64,000 nt of DNA from assembly GCA_009746045.1 (NCBI GenBank), contig RPFO01000154.1, positions 792,496-856,495 of the forward strand. Direction: 5' to 3'. The position numbers and the translations under genes were made by a program. Below, one piece after another: positions 33,681 through 43,700 of this stretch. This DNA is from Mesostigma viride (Eukaryota > Streptophyta > Mesostigmatophyceae > Mesostigmatales > Mesostigmataceae). Below the pieces are notes generated by a model. That model saw nothing but the letters and a program-made list of their open reading frames with translations, was not told where the DNA came from and did no database searches. Within the stretch, counting starts at the first letter, position 1. The number at the start of each line of letters is the position of its first letter.

Positions 33681-34063
33681 AAAACAAAAGAGACCGCCAT
33701 GAGCTAGGTGAGCAAGCTTTTATCGTGTTTCAAGGCCAACGGCTCTCTACCAACGGCCAGATCCGGCAACGGCCTCTAAACAGTTTTAGCCGTCAAGTTT
33801 TACTTCAGATATTGCCTGTTGCAAACCCGTCCGCAATCACAGATCTGCTAGGAGAACCTAGACGCAAAAATCCGTCGTCAAGGTACTCAGCACACCGTCA
33901 AGGTATGGGCCGCAACAATTAGGCCATATCTTCCGTAATACTCGTACACTAGAAGCCTAATCAACCTTATTACGATCACATCACCCAGCTCTATTTCACC
34001 TAGCATCAGCGGCTCCCCTTCCGTATCACTATAAAGAAACTATGTTCAGAGAACCCCGATTCT
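33681..34063 (-). repeat. 383-bp direct terminal repeat, upstream copy
   Basis: Partner of 28838-29220. In element orientation it lies just upstream of the Gag start at 33609, so it must contain the promoter. The 65-codon frame seen in both copies is not supported as a gene. Confidence 0.95.
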
Positions 34064-34185
34064 TCTCAGCTAAACGTTTCCTAATTCCCAATAGTATTCT
34101 CGCAAACTGGTCCCCCGAGTAGGTGCCGACAAATCGGCTGTAAGTCACTTTTTGGCGGAAAATCGGCAGCAAGACCATTTAGGGG

Positions 34186-34260
34186 TTAAAAGCCATATGC
34201 CCCTTCTCAGGGCTATTAATTAATTAATTAATTATTAATTATCAACATCACTCCGTTGGG
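34186..34260. repeat. meeting point of two facing half-LINE 3' tails
   Basis: The plus-strand tail (TTAATTAATTAATTA, 34216-34232) meets the minus-strand 3' end beginning at ATCAACATCACTCCGTTGG. The two elements thus form a long inverted repeat whose left arm is split by the P1 and P2 insertions. Confidence 0.8.
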
Positions 34261-34667
34261 AGTAGATGTAGCACATAGCCCTGAGAAGGGGCATATGGCT
34301 TTTAATACATTCTAGGCTACTTCATGCAAGGGTGGGAATGTAAGCTACCCCTGCTCTAGGTGCACCAGGGCACCCGCACCCTCATGGTCTATCACGCTAT
34401 GCCCGGGTAAGGGGGGAGCATGCCTGTGAGGGGGAAGATCATCATGGCTATACAAAAACTAGAGCATGGCATCTCAGCAGAGAGCAGCTCTCTGCATGGG
34501 CACAGCATTACTAAATAAAACTAGGCATCGTCTGGAGTGTGGCTCATCATAGGCACACATGTACATGATTACATAAAGCGCGTGGCTTAGCTGGAATAGG
34601 GCCTCTAGGAGGCGTACATGTACATGGCCACGGTCTATCTATTCTACACTACTACTGCTGTATTCCC
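34230..34667 (-). repeat. family A 3' UTR, minus copy
   Basis: Reverse complement of the UTR at 11760-12187 and 26871-27216, running from the ORF1 stop (34668) to the tail. It supplies the uninterrupted reference (TTTTAATACATTC) that proves the TTAA insertion of P2. Confidence 0.9.
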
Positions 34668-36059
34668 CTAAGCTGGGGCGTCTGGAGTCGCTGGGGCCGC
34701 GGGGGTCGCCTGCCAGGGCTTGTGGCCGACGTAGATGGCCGCCCCCTTCCAGTACACCGGCTGCCCCGCCTTGGTCTGCCGGAGCTGGAGGTAGGTCGGC
34801 CATAGCTCCCGTCGCCGTTGTTGCTGCGCCAGGGTCAAGTCGTCATCTAGGGTGAAGAGAGTCTTCTCGAGCCGCTTGCGGCGTCTGAGAAAAGAAATCT
34901 TGTCCGCCGGGGTCTTAAAGGTGAGAAGGAGCGGGGGCGGCCCTGCCTTACCCCGCGCGCGGGGAAGGCGGTGGGCGGCCAGCTCGATCTCACCAGTAAG
35001 GCCCATGCGATCAAGGATTTCTCTCTCAAAAGCACGCGCAAGCTTCTCGGAATTCTCTCCTTCCTCCATCTTGAGATTCTTGACAATGACGTTGAGGCTG
35101 CGCTTGGCGAGCTCGGCCTCCTCGCGGAGGTCAAGCGTCTGCCGTTGAAGCTGGGCTGCGACGGCGGAGGTGGTGGAGGTGGTGTGTTGCTTAAGCATGT
35201 CCGCCCAGGTGGTGATGGGAGGAGCATCGCCGGCCAGGCCAGCCGGGGCTGGCTTGGCGGCAATGTCCTTCACCGCCTGGGCGGTGAGGCCTGCGGTGTT
35301 CTGCAGAACCTCGATAGCGATGGCGTTATCCTTAAGACGCTGGTCGATGTCGCGGAGCTGGGCGGTGATGGAGTCGGTGGAGGCGGAGGGGGGGGGGGTG
35401 GAGGCGAGGAGGGCGGCGGTGGCGGTGGGGATGGTGGGGAGCTCAGCAGCCATCGTGCGCACATTGACAGCAATGGGCGACACGTGCTGGCGGAAGACGT
35501 CCTGGAGGTGGCAGAGGAAGGTGGATTCGGTAACGGGGCAGGGTTGCAAAAGGTCGTCGGCCGAGCGCTTAGTGATGGTAAAGAGAGCTGCGAGCTGAAG
35601 GCGGGGGCGAGGCCAGCCGGCCATATTGGCCGAGGTAGGGGCGTCAGCTGGGCGGTTGGAAAACCGGCCGTCAGCTCCGTTGCGGAAAAGGTTTCTGGAA
35701 TGGAACTGCTCGCACAGGGCCAGCAGTGAGGCGTGGGACCCGTAAAACACGAGCTAGAGTAACTTGGAGCATGGCATTTCGAAAAAGGCAAGCCTGTTGA
35801 TGTCGAAGGTGGCAAAAAGCCGATCAACGTCAAAATCTCGCTCAGACCAGCCAGGTTCGTCTGAGCGACTGCGCTTGGGATCAGGCGAGGCTGAGGGCGA
35901 GGCAGGAAGCCTGGGAGGGTGCTGGGCGACTACCAGTGCGCGACTAGTGTCACTGCCGCCTGCCGGACCTGATGGCGAAGCTGCAGCCGGAGCTGCAGAC
36001 GTATTTTCATTGCCGAGCGCAGCCGTCAGGCTGCGTTGCGTCGATGGGCGTTTGCTCAT
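34668..36059 (-). pseudogene. ORF1 of half-LINE element, one in-frame stop
   Basis: Starts MSKRPSTQRSLTAALGNENT at 36059 and runs to 35757, where a TAG (35754-35756) interrupts; the same frame continues to the stop at 34668. Ignoring the TAG it has 463 codons: low-complexity head, coiled-coil (LRDIDQRLKDNAIAIEVL), NVIVKNLKMEEGENSEKL and RLPRARGKAGPPPLLLTFKT (RRM-like nucleic-acid-binding part) and LDDDLTLAQQQRRRELW. The stop codon is directly followed by the family A 3' UTR; there is no ORF2. Close to the copy at 24001-26870. Confidence 0.85.
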
Positions 36060-36224
36060 CGTATATTGCGTAATAGCGTCGGAAAATTATATCAGCATGT
36101 GCGTCTTAGAAAGACGAAGCGATTGTGATATTCACGACTAAATTCGGTGCTCAAACGTGAAAGTTATGAGCTCCGCCGTCAGCCATGGCTACCTCGTGGC
36201 TCGTGGCTTGCAAATTACTATGGG

Positions 36225-36325
36225 CTGTGTGCTACATATACTCCCAACGGAGTTATGTTCCTAATTAATTAATTAATGTCTCCGTTGGGAGATCGTCATG
36301 TAGCACATATTCCAGGTGGTATCAT
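36225..36325. repeat. inverted pair of LINE 3' tails
   Basis: GTGCTACATATACTCCCAAC ... TTAATTAATTAATG ... CTCCGTTGGGAGATCGTCAT and GTAGCACATA: two diverged 3' ends face each other across an AT tail, echoing the larger arrangement at 34186-34260. Confidence 0.7.
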
Positions 36326-36379
36326 CATCCGCAAAAATCGGCAGGTCGGACAGGCGATAACCAGGGCCATCGCCGCCCG

Positions 36380-36572
36380 TGGGGGCTCCGTGTGTGACCG
36401 CGTATGGCATTCTGCATTCATAGCGATTCGGGCCGCAGTGCCCACCACACCCCTGTAACTAGGACCTAGATAGCTTATACCATCCATTCCATCCAATGTT
36501 GCCCTCCCATTGAGGACTTATGCTCACGTGACGCAGTCACGTGTCTATTAATGAATTAATTAATTAATTAAT
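36380..36572 (+). mobile_element. LINE 3' end fragment, TTAA-tail family
   Basis: Matches 15740-15932: GTGGGGGCTCCGTGTGTGAC, ACTAGGACCTAGATAGCTTA, the hairpin CACGTGAC-GCA-GTCACGTG at 36525-36543, then a TTAATTAA tail. A small duplication (CATTCTGCATTC) distinguishes it. Confidence 0.85.
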
Positions 36573-36599
36573 AATCGCCGCCCGTGCTACGGTGGTTAA

Positions 36600-37560
36600 G
36601 GATGTCCAAGCCAGGCCCCAACCCCTTCGCAGCAAAGCACGCACGTACGTGCCTGGCGCATGACGTGATATGACAACAATAATGAACATATATGGGAACA
36701 TGACACAACCTTGGCACACCCTATTGTGAAGGGGGAATGGTGGGGTGGTGCCTTCCGCACGGTCCGCACTACTGCCTGTGAACCCTCATGAAGCCGGCGA
36801 ATGGCAGCAATAAATGCGGCTGCATTGTTCCACACGGTCTAGACTAGAGCCGGCCAGGATGGCCCAAAGAGCCTCCCAGAGGACCGTGTCAAATAAAAGC
36901 CTTGACTTAGTCGACAAAAATGAACTGAAGACCTGCGGGAAACCATCAGGGCAGATGGGACTCACCATCACCCGGCTAGCCGGCGCGCGACAAAGACAGC
37001 CATGACAGTGTTATCAGGATCATGGCCACTACGGAAACCCATCTGAGACTCACCGAGGTGATCGAGGGTCCAGCACAGCGCGGGGCATGTGTAGCATCCG
37101 TCATGCGGCGCATGAACACCTTCAGCGCGGCGCCCTGGACCAGCCAGGCGTACACCCCGACTGATACTGTAGCCGGTACCGGGCGGGCGGGTCCGCAGCA
37201 GCCGCCATCATGAGCGGCAGACGGACTGAACCCTTCATCGCTTCTTGTACAGCGGCGGCATGACTCGGATGGTCGTATGCCACTCTGAGCACTCAGGCCG
37301 GGGCTCGTCAGTGAGCAGAACACGGTTCCAGAACGCCAGCAGAAGCTCCCGCACCGCCAGGTCGGGGGTCTTGAGGCAGCTGTCCGGGTGCCGGCTGAGC
37401 CGCCGGCAACCTCGACCAGCGATTAGCTGGTCCGTGGCGGACGTCGCCCATTGCGCCGTACAGTAGCGTCGTGGCGACCGCCAGCAGCGGACTCCAGCGC
37501 ACCTGGAGACTGGATAGCGGAGAACGCAGGACGTAAGCCACTCCGCTGCGACAATGGTGG
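36600..37560 (-). pseudogene. decayed LINE reverse transcriptase
   Basis: In shifting minus-strand frames one can read, in order, ELLLAFWNRVLLTDEP ... EWHTTIRV, LVQGAALKVFMRRM, ESQMGFRSGHDPDNTVMAVF and FDTVLWEALWAILAGS, which align with LLDVCNRILLADAPP, IQSAALKLFMRMI, GESQMGFRPGRNTVMAIF and FDSVLWDALWAVLARA of the LINE at 57936-63999. Several frameshifts and stops make it an old copy. Confidence 0.8.
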
Positions 37561-37732
37561 GTAAATATTGACTGTTTATAACTTAGCAGTTCCTTTCTGA
37601 CTTTCACAAGCAGCACTTTTCCCTCCCAATTTCATAAGAAGTGTCTCTATTGCCCTTGACTGTAAGGTCGATGTTCGGTACGATGCTCAGAATTGACTAG
37701 GAAAACTTCTGTGTGGTTGACTTAGTACCATC
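37561..37732 (+). promoter_or_regulatory. presumed DUS3 promoter and 5' UTR
   Basis: 172 bp between the decayed LINE and the DUS3 start codon. No clear TATA box; TATTGACTGTTTATAAC near 37566 is AT-rich. The ATG context CCATCATGG (37733) is favourable for initiation. The extent is inference. Confidence 0.4.
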
Positions 37733-40700
37733 ATGGCGGAAGCCTCGCTTGACGCGGTTGTTAAAGATGTTTCTGAATGCAAGGGGGAGGCGGCCACTGC
37801 ACAATCAGTGCCATCCAGTGGCACACCTGTGGCAATTTCTCCCCATGCTCTGATTGCAAAAGGAGAGGCCCCTATTAAAAGGCAGTTTCTGAAGTCAATC
37901 GACAGGAATTCGGGCGTCAACAACGATAAACCCGCGGACAATGCTCGCCCGTCCGGCGCAAGATTGTCCAAAAACGCAGCGAAAAGGCAGAAGGTATACA
38001 TTGCGATGGGTGAATGCGGATTGCCAACAGATGAATCCTGCGCTGTAATGATAATCATGAATTGTGGCTCGATTCGTGCATTTAGCTGCCATTCAGTTGC
38101 GCCGCACGGCCATTTATAAACAGTGTTTCACGGGCCTTCTGGCCGTTTCAAGACGTTATTTTTATTATGGTTAGAGTCCTCTGGCCATAATCATGGCTTT
38201 TAAGCTCCCTCAGGCAGTGTAGCTTCTTTTTTTTGGTTTCCTTTGCTCGAATTTTTATCCTCCATAACTGGTCCTGGGCGCCATATCAAACCCGACGATG
38301 CTGTGGGTGCGATGCCTGACCGTCCGCCACGTGTCATCTCAGTACGAGCAACGCCACCAGTCCCGTCTCACGGAGCTATGCTCCGCCGTCTCCAAGGGGG
38401 GCTCTGTCGCCTGCTGCTCATTTGGAGACCGCTGCCGCTTCAACCATGACATACAGGCCTACTTGAAGCAGGTAACTGACATTCAGTCCCTCTTGAAGCA
38501 GGTAACAGAGAGGGTGTGCATTTTCAAGCAGAGAAGGCAACTTGGAACAGAGAAGGCAACTTGGAACAGCGAAGGCATTTGGAACACAGAGGGCATTTTG
38601 GAGCAAAGCAACTTTTGTGTCTTACCAGAAGCACTTCTTAGCCGTACAAGCGTGCATTTTTTGGTGCTGTTTGGTGCTCTCTGTCGCGCTAACACGCGCG
38701 TGTCTATTTTTGCACACACATGCTCTTCCTCGTGCTCAACCTGTTGCTAAAAAGTATGCTGCCTCGCCATACAGCTGAAACTTAAAAGGTACGCGCGAGC
38801 ATTTTATGCAGCTGCTCATTCCATGTATTTGTTGGCATGCACCCTGAATGGGTGCATACGTTGTAAGGACGGTGCACACATGGAAAGTAGGTGCACGTAA
38901 ACGCATAGTACAGTACTGGTAACTTACTTTTGACATGGCAGAATTCATCCAGTATAGCAGCCTACTAGTGTATTCTTAGCAGACTATGTATTCTCTGGCA
39001 TAATGGATTCTTGTATTAAATATCCCGGTGTCCGACCATACACTGTAGCGTCCCTCACACCAATGAGATAAGAACCCTGGGTGTGTGGGTTGGTGGTGTG
39101 TGGGGGGGAAGGGTGGGGGAGGAAGGTCATTGCCCGTGCGCTACTATAACATCGACCCTGCGTGATCCAAATACGGTGACGCCTCAAACAGCAATAGCAG
39201 CCTTGGCGGCAGTTGTGCGAACGGCAGTTGTGCAGACGCCTCGCTCGTGTGGATTGTGGGATGAATGCGGATGTTCAAATCTCAGCACACACACATCATC
39301 ATCATAGCACTTTGGCCAATGGCTCGGTCGCCTTCATCACATCATCCACATCACTTTGGCTGATGGCTCGGTCGCCCTCGTGGGCATGCTGGATGACATG
39401 CGTGATACCTGGACGGCATGTCGGCGCAGAAACCGGAGGACCTGCCGGGAGTGTGCCCCTTCACGCACAGCCCACCCGGGCAGGAGGGCTCCCTACGCTC
39501 TCAGGGTGGCTCTCAGGGTGGTGCTGTGCAGGCACAGTCCAGCAGCCACGCCAACGGTGGCGCCGCGCCTGCGACCACAGCCCCCGAACAAGCTGACGGC
39601 GGCGATGTACCCCCTGGAAATCCTGGTCCCCAAGAAGGCACCGCCGCTCAAGGCAAGGCCTCTCCCGTTGATGATGTCAGCAAGGCCGGCGGTGGTGTCG
39701 CTGGTGCTGGTGTGGCAGGGAGCCTGCCCATCACGGGGGCGCCAGTCGCCGGTGCCGTCTGCCCGCATAACCTGTCCTGTCGATACATGGGCACTCACCC
39801 ACCGCAGCCGGAGGGCTCGCGTGTGGCAGCAAGGGCGGACGAGGAGGGAGGGGAGGGCAGGTCCCTAGGAGCGTCTCGCGAGTTTCGGGACCAGGACGGG
39901 GAGGTGTGTGTGCCAGTGGACACCGCAGGCCCAGAACTAGGGAAACCTACCCCTCGTTTCATATCTGAATATAGTTGTTTTATATCTGAATCTAATTTGT
40001 TTTGTATCTGAATCTAATGAGACACGCGGCGCGGGGAAGTGCCCGTGCGGAGCCTTGGCAAGTAGATTCTTCGTTGATGCTGAGAGCGTCGGATTGTCGA
40101 TCTTATTGAGGTGCTTGGTGTCACTCGAGTTTTCTCTGTTTATAAAATCTTGTCATTCTTAGGTTCATCTACTATTGGTGTTTATAGATTATTATTTCTG
40201 TAAATGATTCCTTGTTGGCAGTGTAACCATAGTAGTACAAAACTTTATATATTTCTTTTACCCTAGGCATCCTCACCAGCTGTACCCCTAAAGTTGTCAT
40301 TGTTCATCTATTTATCTGGAGAGATTTCAGGAATGGGGGCTGTTACTGCAGAGGGGGGCTGCTATTGCAAGGCATGGGTGTGCTGACGCCGCGGTCAGAT
40401 TGGTCATCATGGCCACCCTGTCATTAACTAATAACTGACGCCTTGTCATGACACCCTGCCATGAGGCTAAGCATTCTCATGTACTGGTCCTGTTGCTGGT
40501 CCCCCCCTTGTGGATGGTAATGTGCCACGTCACATTGCACGCTGCGGCCACGAGGCCGTCACACCCCACGACCACCACCACCCTCACGATCGACGCCACC
40601 AGCTGCCCCATGGTCACTGTCCATGTGCCTTGGTTGCTGGCATCCCAGCCATTGGGATCATTACGTGCCAGCGGTACTTATTAATAGGGTCACGGCCACC

Positions 40701-43700
40701 CTTTGTTGTCATTGCTTCTTTTATTCGTACCGCTCACTTTTCAAGGGGCAGCACAGCTGATGGTTGGAGATCTGGTTGCGTGTGTCTCGATGTTGTGCTG
40801 CAGGCCAACTTCCTGCGCAAGGAGGTGAAAGACACCCTGTGGAAGGGGCGGGCGAGTTTCCCGCGTGCGGACCCGTTGCTGATAGCGGCGGGTGTCAAGG
40901 TGGGTCTTTCTTAAGCAACAGTAAGTAGAAGTAAGTAATAGAAAGTCATACTTAGTAATAGGTGGGACTTATGAATCATGAATCGGTTAATTGGGTGGTC
41001 TGCCGAGGATGGATGTACATCCTGGCTTTTGCTTGCTGGGTACCACCACCCTGGCGTACGCCACTAGTTTTTTTGCCCGCGAGGTCACTGGGACTCCTGC
41101 GTTGATGTATTCTATAGGCCAGGAGTGATAATTCCATCAGCTTGTTGAATTTCCTGCGTGCTGTACTAATGATTTATTTCTGTTAGCTTCCGTGTTTGTT
41201 TATGCTGGCTTGCATGGCAGTGTGTACCTGTTTGCAAGTTGAGTTCTGGAACAGTTTTGAGGGGTAGCGTAGGGTAGACATGCATGTCATAATCATGACT
41301 GTCTTATGATAGTCCTGATTAGAAGAGTGTGGTAGTTGAAAAAATCTTCTCAATGGCCTCTTGTATCGTTCACTTTAATACGGAATTTGTAACCTAAACA
41401 CCATATCATGTTACGCACTATATATTGGCTAGTAAATCCTACCATGTTGGGTATGCCAAGAAAATCTTGAATTGGGGTATGCCAAGCCAAATTTATAAAG
41501 TTGGCTGTGCAAGTCTTATCACATCGGCTATGCCAATCTCATCTTGTAGGCCGTGCCAGTATCAACGTGCTGGTGATTCCAAGCTTACAATGTTGGCAGT
41601 GCCAATCTCATGATGCTGGCTGTACCTTTTTTTCATAATTCTGGCTGCCCCCACCAGGTGCGCGGCGCCAAACGAGACAAAGGCCCGCAGCAGCCGCAGC
41701 AGGGCAAGGGCAAGGGTGGCGGCGGCCAGGGTCAGGGTCAGGGCCAGAGCGGGAAGGATATCCATGACGGCGTGATGGTGGCCGACGCAGAGCCGTGGGA
41801 TGGCCAGGACGGGGAGGGGGACGGAGCAGATCCTGTCGACGGCCCGGAGGTTGTGACCAATGAGGAAATGGCCAATGGGGAACAGGGGGAAGCCCCTGGT
41901 GCAGCTGGTGGGGGCAGGAAGAGAGCGAGGGACGGGGACGGTGGCGCTGAGGATGACCAGGAGGCGGAGGAGACGGACAGTGCTATTGCCAGTGGGATGC
42001 CGGAGCAGGGCCAAGGGCAAGCAGGGGCGGTCTCGAAGGAGGAGGGTTTCGCCACGCAGGGGGGAGCGGGGGTGGCTTCTTCTGAGGAGATCCTCCTGGG
42101 ATGCGTGAAACATCCGTTGGCAGGCGTGAGTGTTTGCGTGCATGGCTGTATCGCCGGTTGCGACGCCATTCTTTGCTCTCAGGAAGTGATTTTCTCATCA
42201 AACAGCTTTGGCATCATTTCGACAGTCTCATGCGTCCATTTATTTGCAAGGCAAGCCGAGAGTCGAATAGCGAGGCAGGCTGCGAGTCAAATAGCAAGGC
42301 AAGCCGAGAGTTTCGGGCAAGCATTGTGTTCGTGACCGTCTCTGTGTGGCGATGGATGGATAGGATGGATAGGAGGACTAGGCTCCTCCACACATGCGAC
42401 CCAGGTCATAAAAAGGAGTAGGCGTCATGCAACCATATGTGTGTTTATATAACCTTGTAAAGAGGTGTGCCCTGTCTCGCGCGACTCGGCATCCCCCGAC
42501 TTGGGTCTGTCGGGACCCGCGTCGTGATACCGGTCAGACTGACGTCGTCTGTTGATGTGATCCTTCGCCACGCGGGTGGCAGTACCCATGCGCCATGTCC
42601 ATTCCAAGCATCCCTGCCGTAGCCGATGCACCTGTCCACCGCGCATGCTGGGGCGTCGCCAGGAAACCCCTCCCCTCGCGGTGCAAGGGAATGCATGAAC
42701 GTCCGTGGGGCGAGAACACTCGTTACTCTGGATGTTGTGCATTCGAAAGCTTCTACCAGTATACAAAGCTAGTAGTGATGTAAATATGCAGGGATCTCGG
42801 CATACACAGTGGCTAGTCGCCTGGACCGCCTTTCATGCCCTTTACACACAAGCCCTTTCCACTTCACTCCCCCTTCATGCCCCCTTCACGCACCATTCAA
42901 GCACCCTTCACGCCCCATGCACGCCCCATTTACATCCTGTTCATGACCCCCTTTTCCGCACTGGCAGACAGCCGAGTCGCATCCACTGTGAATACTGCCG
43001 CCGCCATCCACCAGTTCCGTTTTGGCCCAAGTCCCATCATTTCTCAGCCACCATTTCTCGTCTCATCCTCTCCTGTTATGCCCTCTATTGCCCCAACCAT
43101 GCCCCTAAAACGCCCCGTTCACGGCGCTTCGTACAATGACAGAGAGCCGCCACTGCTGACATCACCAACAACAGCTCCCTTTTTGACGAGCGCCACCTCG
43201 TGGGCGATGACGAAGAGCTCCCGTTGGGCCTACGCGAGCGCAAGCTAGTCGATTTCCGTGGCAAGCTGTACCTGGCGCCGCTGACCACGGTGGGCAACCT
43301 GCCCTTCCGCCGCGTGTGCAAGGCGCTGGGCGCCGACATCACGTGTGGCGAGATGGCGCTCGCGACAAACCTGCTGCAGGGGCAGGCGTCAGAGTGGGCG
43401 CTCCTGCGGCGCCACGTGTCGGAGGACATCTTTGGCGTGCAGGTAGGCCCGAGGCATCTTGGGGCAATGGGTCGCAGTTCCTGCTTGTTTGTGGCCTGAT
43501 CGGCAGTTGGTGACGGTGCAATCGAAAGGTGGTTGGTTGGATGCGCGGCCTGTTTAGTTTGTTGGATGCGCGGCCTGTTTGGTTTGTTGGATGCGCGGCC
43601 TGTTTGGTTTGTTGGACGCGCGGCCTGTTTGGTTTGTTGGACGCGCGGCCTGTTCGGTTTGTTGGCTATCATCCCCGACATCCATACCACGCGCCGCCAG

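Larger units (their letters stand above)
28838..34063 (-). mobile_element. tyrosine-recombinase (DIRS/Ngaro-like) retrotransposon
   Basis: 5226 bp between two 383-bp direct repeats. On the minus strand it encodes a Gag-like protein, then RT and RNase H, then a tyrosine recombinase in place of an integrase, the layout of the DIRS order. Direct rather than inverted terminal repeats fit PAT/Ngaro-type elements, which have split direct repeats; I could not find the second (B) pair, so the exact end structure is open. The terminal repeats appear identical, indicating a young insertion. Confidence 0.85.
27221..34185. mobile_element. TTAA-target DNA element P2, host of a retrotransposon
   Basis: TTAA at 27217-27220 and 34186-34189; inverted termini CCCCTAAATGG at both ends, then TGCTGCCGAT on each side. 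Deleting the insert plus one TTAA restores the family A 3' UTR (GAATGTATTAAAAGCCATATG) exactly as in the minus copy near 34300. P2's own sequence is 27221-28837 and 34064-34185; the rest is the tyrosine-recombinase retrotransposon. 27960-28745 is homologous to P1 in reverse orientation. No transposase frame is visible, so P2 is non-autonomous. Confidence 0.85.

Noticed and set aside
42705-43139. Intronic frames between DUS3 exons 5 and 6
   Set aside because: No similarity to DUS3 or other proteins; C-rich intron sequence with CCCTTCACGC repeats.
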